Positions 34,867 through 44,185 are shown, numbered from the stretch's first letter. The stretch is 56,650 nt of DNA from Gammaproteobacteria bacterium RIFCSPHIGHO2_12_FULL_37_14 (GCA_001801485.1 MGXV01000020.1:1-56650), one strand, 5' to 3'. Notes: generated by a model from the letters alone, not told the origin. Numbers and translations: made by a program.

Positions 34867-36429
34867 TCAAATTGTAACTCCTTGCAATAATTCAGGTGTA
34901 AGTTTATTCGTTGCTGGACGAGCAGCATAAAATGTAATAGGCTGATTCGCAAAATCATAGACTGGCCATCGGTCTCGTGCAAAATAAACGGCAGAATGGA
35001 CTTTATTATTAATAGGCGGTGCAGTGATAAATTTCATAAAATAATACCCATCCCAGAAAAATTCTTTAGTGCGAATTCCGCGCCATAGACGACGTAAAAT
35101 AAAGGCAGGATTAGTTAATACAGCACGACGATATGCATAACTTGCAAACTCTTGTACTTTTTCAAAAGTTAAATTAGCATGAGAAAACAAAGGTTGTTCT
35201 GAATAAATAAAATAATCGTCCCAGTTATAAGAACGGATCATGCCTTTTTGCCGGTATTCTTTAAACATTGGCGTTCCAGGAAAAGCGATGGCTATACCAA
35301 ATTTCATCATGTCCAGGGACAATGAGCGCGCGTATTCTATAGTGTCCCGCATGGATTCTTCTGTATCAGGTGAGAGCCCCAACATAAAATAACCCGTCGT
35401 ATCAATTCCTGCGGCACGTGCCATATGCACTGCTTCACGTCCTTTTTCTATAGAGGCTTTGCCACCTTTACCGAACATCTTTAGAACTTTATCGTTACCG
35501 CTTTCAAAACCAAATGCAACCCTATAACACCCTGCTTTGCGCATTGTTTGAAATAATTCATTATCCGCAGATTCTACACGGATGCCATTGGTACAAGTCC
35601 AGGCCATATCAATACCAGTATTAATAATGGCTCTGCTCACTGATTTAGCCCAGGTAGGATCGGAAGTAAAAATATCATCGGCAAGAGCAAATTCACGATA
35701 ACCATAATGATGCATGAGACGCACTTCTTCAGCGCAACGCTCAGGCGATTTTTTGCGATAACCAAGTGCCATGGTATTTTTGCTCGCACAAAAATCACAT
35801 TTAAATACACAGCCACGCGAAAATTCTGCCATAGCAAGCGGTGGACGCTTGGCAAGTAGACGACTTATCTTATATTTATAGTCTTGACTATCATAAAGAT
35901 GCCACGCAGGCATGGGTAAATCGTCTAAATTCTGAATAAACGGACGCGGTGGGGTAGACAATATAGCCTCACCCTTACGATAATAAATTCCAAAAATCGT
36001 TTCAGGTGAACGACCATCTACGATATCAGCAAACGTAATATCAGCCTCTCCTACTGCTGCTATGTCCAGCATAGATTCTTTCATACTCTCAGTGGGCATA
36101 GCTGAAATATGTGATCCGCCACCGACTACCAGTATATCTTGCGAAATCGATTTGACGAGCACACTGATATCTCGCATTTGATTTACCAGCGGAGTGGTTG
36201 CAGTAATACCTATGATATCTGGTTTATAAGTCAATATTTTATCCCGCACAATGCGATAGTCGTATTGCATATAACTCATATCTAATATTTCAACTGCATG
36301 ACCCCGCTGTTCTGCCATCGCAGCAATGGTAAGCAAACTTAGCGTAGGAAAGACGGGATCAATCATGGCTGCTTTTGCAGATCCGTAACTATCTCGATAG
36401 GAAGGATTGATCAAAAGAACCTTTGACAT
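34867..36429 (-). CDS. Cobalamin-binding radical SAM enzyme
   Basis: I use ATG 36429 (520 residues); the longer frame to 36576 only reads the antisense-free tail of paralogue C in another frame. N-terminal B12-binding domain (about 1-140) with LLINPSY and VVGGGSHISAMP; radical SAM domain (about 180-400) with the cluster motif FSRGCVFKCDFCAS (C-x3-C-x2-C) and a later GFESGNDKVL; C-terminal extension of about 120 residues. Such enzymes methylate unreactive carbons or rearrange rings. In a polysaccharide locus it could add a C-methyl branch to a sugar or act on a lipid carrier. Overlaps the end of paralogue C by 41 nt and leads into the MBOAT gene. Confidence 0.88.
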   Translation of the reverse strand: MSKVLLINPSYRDSYGSAKAAMIDPVFPTLSLLTIAAMAEQRGHAVEILDMSYMQYDYRIVRDKILTYKPDIIGITATTPLVNQMRDISVLVKSISQDILVVGGGSHISAMPTESMKESMLDIAAVGEADITFADIVDGRSPETIFGIYYRKGEAILSTPPRPFIQNLDDLPMPAWHLYDSQDYKYKISRLLAKRPPLAMAEFSRGCVFKCDFCASKNTMALGYRKKSPERCAEEVRLMHHYGYREFALADDIFTSDPTWAKSVSRAIINTGIDMAWTCTNGIRVESADNELFQTMRKAGCYRVAFGFESGNDKVLKMFGKGGKASIEKGREAVHMARAAGIDTTGYFMLGLSPDTEESMRDTIEYARSLSLDMMKFGIAIAFPGTPMFKEYRQKGMIRSYNWDDYFIYSEQPLFSHANLTFEKVQEFASYAYRRAVLTNPAFILRRLWRGIRTKEFFWDGYYFMKFITAPPINNKVHSAVYFARDRWPVYDFANQPITFYAARPATNKLTPELLQGVTI

Positions 36430-37723
36430 AGTGAGCATCTCTTTGAAATGAAATATTAACCAATAAAGCCGCGAGACAATAAAACATAAATTGTGAATAA
36501 CAAAAATAAACTGGCAAATCCGGATTGCACATGGCAATAATTGCGGCATTAAAAAATGTAATGATAGTGACCACACCTACAAACACTGCAGCCACATCAG
36601 GATAGCGAATTTTATTTTTAATTATTTTAAAAGGCAGCATGAACAAGAAAATAGAAAAAAATAAAAATAGTGGAATACCACCCATGCACTTCACAAATTT
36701 CCAGATTAAAAAGGTTAAATTCTTCTTTATTGCATGTGAAATTAATACCTTATCAATACTCAAAGCTGTCGCATTCGCCTCAGAGATGGGGACATTGCCG
36801 AAAGTATTTTCTACACTAGTTTTTAATGTCTCATCAATAATTCGTTGCAAAGCCAAATAATTTCGTGAATAGGCCTGATAGGCATATTCAAAATAAGAAG
36901 GCTTGAGTGTATTGATCAATGCCGCATCTTGATTTAATCCCTGTGCATTGCGCTGGATTATCATATTTTTCACATAATCTTTTTCAGTTTGATTATTTAA
37001 ATAATCGGCCGCGTTATCGTCAGCTAAATATAGCGCTTGGACTAAAATCATTAACCCAGCATAAGACCCGCTAAAATAAATTCCATGCTTAAAATAATGA
37101 TAGGTATGATCGGTAATTGTAGTCAGAGACATCGAGCCAAATAAAATAAGCGCTGTTGCAACAAGGGATTTGACAGGTGTGCGTTGCCAAACATACCAAG
37201 CTAACAATATAGCAAAAATCCCGTAGAAATAATAAAACTGTAACCGAGTTAACACTAGTAAGCTGACCATCCCCGCGAGATAGCAAAGTTTTTTTAGATT
37301 GTAAGCTTGAAAACATTCAATTAACAAAAACAATGTGAATATAAAGAAAGGAAATGCGAGTCCTTCTGACTGGATATGCCAAATTTGAAAATGAAATGAG
37401 ATAGTGACTAAAACAATTGCAGAGATAAGAAAAATTAAAAACTCAGTAAGTTGCAGGTTTTTTTTCAACCAAAAACGAGCGTACATTAAAGCTGTAAATA
37501 ATAATGCTCCCTGTAGCCACATGATAATATAAAACTGATAAGGACCTGCCCAATGAAATAACCATATAAATAAAGGATACAAAGGTGGGCGAGCTTGACC
37601 AAACATAATGTAAGAAGGATCAATGTCATACTCTAGATTAGGAGCATGCTGTGCTAGGAAAAAAATCAATAGCATCCCCAACATAAAATGGGGCAAATCA
37701 TACAACCATTTTCTTCCTGACAT
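36389..37723 (-). CDS. GT-C-like polytopic membrane protein, paralogue C
   Basis: 444 residues, about ten helices. Blocks: YDIDPSYIMF, RPPLYPLFIWLFH, IQSEGLAFPFFI, LVLTRLQFYYFYG, YHYFKHGIYFSG and a periplasmic LYLADDNAADYL. In the other paralogues one Asp stands four residues before the Tyr (DSxxY, DTPSY); here the spacing is DIDPSY, so the putative catalytic Asp is shifted or replaced by its neighbour. Ends inside the radical-SAM gene (41-nt overlap), and follows the SDR gene by 9 nt. Confidence 0.72.
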   Translation of the reverse strand: MSGRKWLYDLPHFMLGMLLIFFLAQHAPNLEYDIDPSYIMFGQARPPLYPLFIWLFHWAGPYQFYIIMWLQGALLFTALMYARFWLKKNLQLTEFLIFLISAIVLVTISFHFQIWHIQSEGLAFPFFIFTLFLLIECFQAYNLKKLCYLAGMVSLLVLTRLQFYYFYGIFAILLAWYVWQRTPVKSLVATALILFGSMSLTTITDHTYHYFKHGIYFSGSYAGLMILVQALYLADDNAADYLNNQTEKDYVKNMIIQRNAQGLNQDAALINTLKPSYFEYAYQAYSRNYLALQRIIDETLKTSVENTFGNVPISEANATALSIDKVLISHAIKKNLTFLIWKFVKCMGGIPLFLFFSIFLFMLPFKIIKNKIRYPDVAAVFVGVVTIITFFNAAIIAMCNPDLPVYFCYSQFMFYCLAALLVNISFQRDAHYVKGSFDQSFLSR

Positions 37724-37732
37724 AAAGCTATC

Positions 37733-38593
37733 CTAAATGTTTAAAGGATTGAACTGCACGCCTAAATGATGGAGAGCAGAAAAATCATTATCAGTGCTTG
37801 CATATTGAATCCCTAAAAGACTATCGCTTCTTAAGCCTATTTTTATTTTAAAAAGCTCTAGCGCTTTCAATAAAAAATAAATTCCAAAAAATGGAATAGG
37901 AATCAATAATACGCTTTTCTTTCTTTGTTTTGCTAGATATTTCACAAGTTGCTTAAATGTAATGGATTGTTCAGTAGCAGCAAGAATGGGCTGCGAAATT
38001 TTCGGTTGTTTCAGAGACAACGTGCCAATCAATTGGCCTAAGTCTGTCAGAAAACAGGGGTGAATTAATTGCTTGCCTTTGCCAATAAGAGGAACTATGG
38101 GAAATTTTCTTACAAAATTATCCATCGTAGCTGTGATGCCTTGTAAAGGATCATGGAATATGAGTCCAGGACGAATGACAGCGATATTGGCAGCATTTTT
38201 TATTAATAATTGTTCTAATTGATATTTAATTCGGCCGTATAATGAAGAAGCTTTCGCATGAGCAGAAAGTGTAGAAATAAATATACTATAGGGCACCTGG
38301 TCTTGCTGTGCTTGCGCGAATAATTGCTGAGTTCCGACTACATTAATGGTTTCATAGTCTTTATCAGTGGTATCAAAAAAATATGCGGTGTGAATTAATA
38401 CATCGATATTTTTTAAAGAAGGTAATTGTTTTGGCTGAGCCAAATCAAAGAACTGTGAGTATTGCTTGTTTTGGGCTTTGCCTGGACTGCGTACCAGTTC
38501 GTAAACGATATGGCCTGAGTTTCGTAAAGAATTCACTAGAAATGAACCTATTTGTCCATTTGCCCCTGTGATTGCAAAACGTAGCGGCATCAT
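37733..38593 (-). CDS. NAD-dependent epimerase/dehydratase family protein
   Basis: 286-residue SDR. TGANGQIGSFLV at 9-20 binds the cofactor; active-site YGRIK. C-terminal part contains a hydrophobic patch (VLLIPIPFFGIYFLLKALEL) as in membrane-associated SDRs of polysaccharide loci that pair with polyprenyl-linked sugars. The reaction (keto reduction or epimerisation) cannot be told. Overlaps the GMC oxidoreductase gene by 4 nt. Confidence 0.82.
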   Translation of the reverse strand: MMPLRFAITGANGQIGSFLVNSLRNSGHIVYELVRSPGKAQNKQYSQFFDLAQPKQLPSLKNIDVLIHTAYFFDTTDKDYETINVVGTQQLFAQAQQDQVPYSIFISTLSAHAKASSLYGRIKYQLEQLLIKNAANIAVIRPGLIFHDPLQGITATMDNFVRKFPIVPLIGKGKQLIHPCFLTDLGQLIGTLSLKQPKISQPILAATEQSITFKQLVKYLAKQRKKSVLLIPIPFFGIYFLLKALELFKIKIGLRSDSLLGIQYASTDNDFSALHHLGVQFNPLNI

Positions 38594-40080
38594 AACGGTC
38601 CTTCTTTACCAATTCGATAAGCATTCGCCATGATCGTCAATGTAATGGGCCCAGCTGGAATTGACGGCAGAATACTGCCATCCACGAAATGTATGCGCTT
38701 AAAATGACATGGCCTGCCCCAAATATCAACTTCATCTTGGTATGGATTATCTGACATGGGGAGAGACCCCCCGATATGGTTTGATTGGCCCGTTAGGCTT
38801 TTCGATAATAAAAATCGTAGAGGTTTTATTCCTAAATAAGCACCTTGTTGTTTTAGATAGTTTATCGCAGCATTTATCGTTGAGGCGCTTGATGTAACTT
38901 TATGAGTTTTAATTAAATATTCTCCATCTTCTTGGTTTTTAAAGATTAGAGAATTGGATTCTTTAGAGTCGAGATACCCTTGTATGATTACCAGCCGTTC
39001 CATCCAGGATTTTATTAAAGGTTGAACCAAAGGATAGAGATATTTAAATTTCGATTGGACTTCTCGCTGGTAGAGATCCATATAAGTATAAATTTGCATA
39101 TATATAGAATAAGGCGAAATCGTTACTTTCGATAAAGACAGGTTTAATTGGCATAATGTATGGAGTTCTTCTTTAGTTACATCTTTAACAGGTATATCCA
39201 ACAAACAAGGCAAAATAAAATGCTGCGAATCTTTCAATGTCAGTTGTTTGTCAGATTGGCCTAGAGAGCGCAAATAAAGCATGGAGGAAAGTCCCGCACC
39301 GCAAGCAACAAATAAACGATCGGCAAATAATCGTTCTATGCCCCGTTCATATTTGACAAGTAGCTCAACTTGCTGGCCTTTTTCAGAAAAATTCTCTAAA
39401 ACAGCCCCTTTAACATAAGTAAAGTTAGGGTCTTGTTTTAATAAGTTTAAATGAATTGAGCTATGATAAATGACTCCATATGGACAACCATATTGGCAAG
39501 AACCACAGAAGCAACACTGTTTAAAATCGCAAGCCAGTTTTGTAGTTTGCAAAGAAAAGCCTTTTTTTCCCAATTCAAATTTGTTTTCTTCCCAGCGATT
39601 TTTTAAATAACGCGCTTGTTGACTTAATAGATCGGATGTATCTGGCGTGTAATATGGACCTAGCCAAGCTAAAATCCGCGCATAGTAAGAAGATAAATCC
39701 TGGCAAGCTCTAGGCCAATCATTCAATTCATGTTGTGAATATTCACGAAGAACACTGCCCCACACATTACTTAATCCGCCTTTGGCAAATGAAGGTTGAA
39801 AATAGCAATTTTTAATCTTCCAACGAAAATGGTTTTTCACTCCAGCGTAAACAAAATTTGAACCATAAGGCAGTTTGGGCTTTTTTTTATTATTGGAGGG
39901 AGAACGAAGAGATGGGTGCATGATCGCCACATTATTTAACCGGATTTGCTGCAATAAATTTTGCTTGTCAGATTCAAGTACATTACCTGCATCTAATAAA
40001 GTTACTTTGCAACCACGTTCTAACAAACCTTTGGCGACGGAAACCCCAGCGGGCCCAGATCCCACCACAACGATATTCAC
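38590..40080 (-). CDS. GMC-type FAD-dependent oxidoreductase with Cys cluster
   Basis: 496 residues. N-terminal FAD motif VVVGSGPAGVSVAKGL at 4-19; C-terminal GMC signature region HFVDGSILPSIPAGPITLTI. Between them lies CCFCGSCQYGCPYG, a Cys-rich stretch (C-x2-C-x3-CP) that could hold an iron-sulfur cluster or zinc. GMC enzymes oxidise alcohols; here probably a sugar hydroxyl. GTG start overlapping the GT2 stop (GTGA). With the next SDR it may perform an oxidation-reduction (epimerising) pair on a lipid-linked sugar, as in the DprE1/DprE2 principle; that is inference. Confidence 0.85.
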   Translation of the reverse strand: MNIVVVGSGPAGVSVAKGLLERGCKVTLLDAGNVLESDKQNLLQQIRLNNVAIMHPSLRSPSNNKKKPKLPYGSNFVYAGVKNHFRWKIKNCYFQPSFAKGGLSNVWGSVLREYSQHELNDWPRACQDLSSYYARILAWLGPYYTPDTSDLLSQQARYLKNRWEENKFELGKKGFSLQTTKLACDFKQCCFCGSCQYGCPYGVIYHSSIHLNLLKQDPNFTYVKGAVLENFSEKGQQVELLVKYERGIERLFADRLFVACGAGLSSMLYLRSLGQSDKQLTLKDSQHFILPCLLDIPVKDVTKEELHTLCQLNLSLSKVTISPYSIYMQIYTYMDLYQREVQSKFKYLYPLVQPLIKSWMERLVIIQGYLDSKESNSLIFKNQEDGEYLIKTHKVTSSASTINAAINYLKQQGAYLGIKPLRFLLSKSLTGQSNHIGGSLPMSDNPYQDEVDIWGRPCHFKRIHFVDGSILPSIPAGPITLTIMANAYRIGKEGPL

Positions 40081-41018
40081 ACTTGTTCTTCCTTAAGCCT
40101 AAGGGGTTTATGATAGGCGCGAGAAGACTCGTTGCTGTCCTGTGAAACTTGCTTATCAATAATTTGCTTTAATGAATCCGCCAGGAATCCCACGCATAGA
40201 ATGACGAGACTTAACAAAGCAGAGCCAATGCCAAATGAAAAAAGTGTTTTCCAGGAAGTAAAAATTCCACCAACAAAAAAACAAAAAGACAAAGTAAGGC
40301 AAAATCCTGTAAATAATATAAATAGTTTTAATGGATTATAATAATTAATAGCCTGCAAGATATATTGCAAAGTTCTTAAAGAATCTTTAAATAACTTAAC
40401 TTTAGATTTTCCTTTGCGATGGTAATAAGGGATCTCAATGTATTTCACAAATTTGCCAGTCATCATAAACGCTAATGTCATCGATGTAGTAAAACTAAAG
40501 GTGTTGCATAACGTTGAAAACATCGGAAGTAATTTGGACTTACTAAAGACTCGCAATCCAGAATTGATGTCAGGAATTTTTCTTTCCGCACTAAATTCAA
40601 CGATGAAACGTAATATACGCCGCAGCGGGGCTTTTAATACTGATTCGCGATAGTGGTTGCCGGTCCTAGCACCCACTACCATATCAAAACCTTTTTTATA
40701 TTCCTCAAGCAACAGAGGTACTTTATCAAATGGATAAGTACGATCCGCATCCGTAATCACTATGACGTCAAAAGCTGCAGCGTTGATGCCATCTTTCAAG
40801 GACCTTCCGTACCCCACATTATGCGGATGATGAATGACAGTCACACCGGTGTCTTGCAATTTAAGCGCCGTTTGATCGGTGGAACCGTCATTGACTACGA
40901 CAATTTCATAAACATGGATATTGTTATTTTGACACACTTGTTTAATTTCTTTGATGGTGTCAAGAATACCGTCTTCTTCATTGTAAGCCGGAATGACAAT
41001 AGAAATAGGCAAATTCAA
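40077..41018 (-). CDS. Polyprenyl-phosphate glycosyltransferase, GT2
   Basis: 313 residues. VIPAYNEEDG at 8-17, VVNDGSTDQT and VITDADRTYP form the donor site of a DPM1-type enzyme; VVGARTG follows. Two C-terminal helices (about 230-290) anchor it in the membrane. It links a sugar to polyprenyl phosphate. TTG start at 41018 with GGAG 7 nt upstream. Part of a tight minus-strand operon with asnB upstream (12 nt) and GMC downstream. Confidence 0.9.
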   Translation of the reverse strand: MNLPISIVIPAYNEEDGILDTIKEIKQVCQNNNIHVYEIVVVNDGSTDQTALKLQDTGVTVIHHPHNVGYGRSLKDGINAAAFDVIVITDADRTYPFDKVPLLLEEYKKGFDMVVGARTGNHYRESVLKAPLRRILRFIVEFSAERKIPDINSGLRVFSKSKLLPMFSTLCNTFSFTTSMTLAFMMTGKFVKYIEIPYYHRKGKSKVKLFKDSLRTLQYILQAINYYNPLKLFILFTGFCLTLSFCFFVGGIFTSWKTLFSFGIGSALLSLVILCVGFLADSLKQIIDKQVSQDSNESSRAYHKPLRLKEEQV

Positions 41019-41030
41019 ACCAATACTCCC

Positions 41031-42902
41031 CTATAAATAACTTTGACACCACAACCCTAAACACAATAAATTAAACAGCCGATGGCCGTTATCATACAAG
41101 CTATTGCGGTGTTCATACCACATCTTTTCAATGGCGCTTTTATTAAACCAAGTTGTAAGCTGCTGGCTAGTAGTCACTTCATAAGCCAGCTCAAATAGTT
41201 CATTTGATAACCAATAAGAAATAGGGCTATTAAATCCTTTTTTAGGTTGGCGCAATACTGCGGGAGGCAAATATCTGGCATGACTGGCTCTTAAAATGCA
41301 TTTACTCTGACGATTATGAATCTTATATGAGATTGGCATTCGCGCTGCAAACTGAACTAAACGATGGTCTAAAAATGGCGTACGTACTTCCAAAGAATGT
41401 GCCATGGAGACACGATCTACTTTCACCAAAATATCATCCACCAGCCAGGTTTTCATATCTACATACATGGCCTGATCCAGATAATGACAATCAGCAACAT
41501 CATTAAACCAATCTTTTGAATTATGTTCGACCCACTCAGGCCATAATAATTTTTTCTGGTCAGGGTTGAAGATTTCCCGCCAACTCGTATGCGCACTCTT
41601 AAAATCCAAGAGGCTTCCACGCAAAAATTGTTTAATTTTGTAATCCCAACTGATTTTATTAAAAGAAGTCGGCAAATAATGACTCAATTTGAGTAGCATT
41701 TTTCGGGTGGCAATAGGAAGATGCTGCATAAACTGATGATAGCGATCAGCCTGATAAGTGATGTAGCCGCCAAATAATTCATCGCCACCATCACCTGACA
41801 AACTGACTGTGACATGCTTTTTAGCGAAATCACATAACAGATAGGTAGGAATTAATGACGTATCAGCAAATGGCTCATCAAATGATGAAATTAATTTCGG
41901 CAATAAATGGGAAATAGGCGGAAAAACAATTTTAGCTTGATGATTGACACCTAAATGCTGAGCAGTTTTTTGACTGAGTGGCAGTTCGTTATAGGTTTTT
42001 TCTTTAAATCCTATGCTATAAGTATTAACTTGCTTAAGATTATTTCTTCTCATATGACTGACAACCGCCGCTGAATCAATACCTCCTGATAAAAAAGCAC
42101 CGAGAGGAACATCGGCAAGCACCTGGCCATTCACTGATTCAGCCAATAAATAATTCAGTTCGGCTGTTGCATCATCAAAACTAATGGCTAATTTATCGTG
42201 AAATGATTCAGCTAATGACCAATATTCCTTTACACAGTATTGATGGGTGTTGAGATTATAATGCAGATAGGCAGCGGGAGGTAATTTATGAATGCCTTCA
42301 AAAATAGCATCATCGGTAGAAGTGTAGTTGAAACTAAGATAATGGCTCAATGCCGTCATGGACAATGATTTTTTGACAAAAGGATATTTAATTAATCCTT
42401 TTAACTCAGAAGCAAAGACTAAACCATTTGTAAAATTTTGTTTAATAGAAGAAAAATAAAGCGGTTTCTCGCCCATTCGATCGCGGACTAAATATAACTG
42501 CTTATCTTTTCTGTCCCAAACTGCAAATGCAAACATTCCCACGAGACGATTGATTGATGCTATACCCCACTCTGCCCAGGCTTCAATTAAAACTTCACTG
42601 TCAGATTGCGTTCGAAATTGATGGCCTAATTGCCGAAGCTCTTTTTTTAATGATTGGAAATTATAAATTTCACCATTAAAGCTTAAACAAAACCGTTGCG
42701 AATAATCCCACATCGGTTGTTTAGCGCGTTCATTTAGATCAATAATAGAAAGACGATTATGGCCAAAACAACCATGATTTTCTAAAATTTCAATATCAGT
42801 ACTATCAGGACCACGATGAGTCATTGCTGCTAAGATGGAAGCGAGATGCACTTTTTGTTGAAACTCTGCAAGCTGGCCAATTATTCCTGCTATGGCACAC
42901 AC
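41031..42902 (-). CDS. asnB: Glutamine-dependent asparagine-synthase-type amidotransferase
   Basis: Start taken at GTG 42902, because this makes Cys the second residue (M-CAIAGIIG), as needed for the N-terminal nucleophile of class II glutamine amidotransferases; a start at 42935 would bury it. 623 residues: GATase II domain (about 1-200) with MTHRGPDST and FNGEIYNF, then synthase domain (about 230-610) with the ATP loop LSGGIDSAAV. In polysaccharide loci such proteins amidate uronic acids. The gene upstream by overlap (13 nt) is a uronate epimerase, which supports a uronamide product; plain asparagine synthesis is the alternative. Confidence 0.9.
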   Translation of the reverse strand: MCAIAGIIGQLAEFQQKVHLASILAAMTHRGPDSTDIEILENHGCFGHNRLSIIDLNERAKQPMWDYSQRFCLSFNGEIYNFQSLKKELRQLGHQFRTQSDSEVLIEAWAEWGIASINRLVGMFAFAVWDRKDKQLYLVRDRMGEKPLYFSSIKQNFTNGLVFASELKGLIKYPFVKKSLSMTALSHYLSFNYTSTDDAIFEGIHKLPPAAYLHYNLNTHQYCVKEYWSLAESFHDKLAISFDDATAELNYLLAESVNGQVLADVPLGAFLSGGIDSAAVVSHMRRNNLKQVNTYSIGFKEKTYNELPLSQKTAQHLGVNHQAKIVFPPISHLLPKLISSFDEPFADTSLIPTYLLCDFAKKHVTVSLSGDGGDELFGGYITYQADRYHQFMQHLPIATRKMLLKLSHYLPTSFNKISWDYKIKQFLRGSLLDFKSAHTSWREIFNPDQKKLLWPEWVEHNSKDWFNDVADCHYLDQAMYVDMKTWLVDDILVKVDRVSMAHSLEVRTPFLDHRLVQFAARMPISYKIHNRQSKCILRASHARYLPPAVLRQPKKGFNSPISYWLSNELFELAYEVTTSQQLTTWFNKSAIEKMWYEHRNSLYDNGHRLFNLLCLGLWCQSYL

Positions 42903-43900
42903 AAACTTTCTACCCCATAATATTCTTTGTACCAATCTACAAATTTTTCAACACCGACTTCGATTGGGGTATGTGGCAAATCACCAATTAAATTTTCCAA
43001 ATCACTGACATCAGCGTAAGTATTCTGCATGTCGCCGTTTTGCATAGGCAACATTTCCAGATGAGCTTTTTTCTTTAAACAACTTTCAAGTACCTTAATA
43101 TAATGCATTAGTTTAACAGGTTTACTATTGCCGACATTATAAATTCTATAATGAGCAGATTGGCTAAGCGCTGGATTGTTTATATTGGATTTTTGCGGGA
43201 CCATATCCATAATTTTGACTATGCTTGTAACAATGTCATCTATATAGGTGAAATCTCGCAGCATATTGCCCTGGTTGAAAACCTGAATGGGTTTATCTTG
43301 CAAAATATTCCGCGTAAAGCTCAACAACGCCATATCTGGACGACTCCAAGGCCCATATACTGTAAAAAATCGCAACCCTGTACAAGGCAGATGATAATGA
43401 GCATAACTATGCGCCATTAATTCATTGGCTCTTTTGGTTGCCGCATACAGTGAAAGCGGATGGTCAACCGCATCCTGTTCTGAAAAAGGCAGCTTTGAAT
43501 TAGCACCATACACTGAGCTTGAGGAAGCAAAAACAAAATGCTTAATATAATTCTGACGACACGCTTCTAAAACATTAGCAAAACCTACTAAATTAGAATC
43601 GATATAAACCGCTGGATTTTGCAAAGAATATCGAACGCCTGCTTGTGCTGCTAACTGAATCACAACATCAAACCCATACTGTGAAAAAAGCTGTGTTGTT
43701 GTTACACGATCAACAATATCTATACGATGAAAAATGAAGTTTGGATGAGAGGAAAATCGGGCTAAACGATTTTTTTTAAGCTCTACATCATAGTAATCAT
43801 TTAGATTGTCAATGCCAACAACCGTCCTTCCTTGGGCTAATAATTCTAATGCTACTGCAGAGCCGATAAATCCTGCGACACCAGTGATCAAGACAGGCAA
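42890..43900 (-). CDS. UDP-glucuronate 4-epimerase-like SDR
   Basis: 336 residues. TGVAGFIGSAVALELL at 6-21, then the family marker GIDNLNDYYDVELKKNRL, QAGVRYSLQNP, YAATKRANE with Tyr-x3-Lys, and the FTVYGPWSRPDMA stretch, which together are typical of CapI/LspL-type UDP-glucuronate 4-epimerases. Makes UDP-galacturonate. TTG start with AAGGAG 7 nt upstream, strong evidence. First gene of the minus-strand operon that runs down to at least 36.4 kb; its promoter must lie in 43901-44075, next to the mobile element. Confidence 0.9.
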   Translation of the reverse strand: MPVLITGVAGFIGSAVALELLAQGRTVVGIDNLNDYYDVELKKNRLARFSSHPNFIFHRIDIVDRVTTTQLFSQYGFDVVIQLAAQAGVRYSLQNPAVYIDSNLVGFANVLEACRQNYIKHFVFASSSSVYGANSKLPFSEQDAVDHPLSLYAATKRANELMAHSYAHYHLPCTGLRFFTVYGPWSRPDMALLSFTRNILQDKPIQVFNQGNMLRDFTYIDDIVTSIVKIMDMVPQKSNINNPALSQSAHYRIYNVGNSKPVKLMHYIKVLESCLKKKAHLEMLPMQNGDMQNTYADVSDLENLIGDLPHTPIEVGVEKFVDWYKEYYGVESLCVP

Positions 43901-44075
43901 GATGTATCTCCTTTACCAACCAGATTAATTCCATCTAATGTTCTATGCTATTTAAATAATCATTGAACCGGATTATGAAATAATAGCCACCCCAGGTCAA
44001 TCATAAAAAATGAGCAAATGACCCTAGGTTTATGGTGCAAATTTGGGCTAGTCTTAAAAATCATGAAAAACTCTA

Positions 44076-44140
44076 GGGTCTGTTGACAATTCGCAGAGGC
44101 TGTCATCCTGAGCGCAGTGAAGGATCTGCTTAAATTCTCC
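44076..44140 (+). repeat. Left terminal inverted repeat
   Basis: Differs from the reverse complement of 44646-44710 at three positions only, all within the GTCATCCTGAGCG core hairpin region; the outer 32 bases are identical. Confidence 0.9.
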
Positions 44141-44185
44141 AGAGGCTGTCATCCTGAGCATAGCGAAGGATCTGCTTAAATTCTC
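44094..44185 (+). repeat. 46-bp tandem duplication with REP-like hairpin core
   Basis: Copy 1 at 44094-44139 and copy 2 at 44140-44185, each beginning CAGAGGCTGTCATCCTGAGC and ending TTAAATTCTC; they differ at three positions. The core can fold ATCCT/AGGAT with tandem G-A mismatches and a GC/GC or GC/GT tip. Confidence 0.88.

Noticed and set aside
36430..36576. 49-residue N-terminal extension of the radical-SAM protein
   Set aside because: It overlaps paralogue C, is rich in Leu/Phe/Cys without family similarity, and the B12 domain begins at the internal Met encoded at 36429.
44094..44185. Tandem 46-bp units considered as a CRISPR fragment
   Set aside because: The copies abut with no unique spacers and are part of the terminal inverted repeat of the GIY-YIG element.
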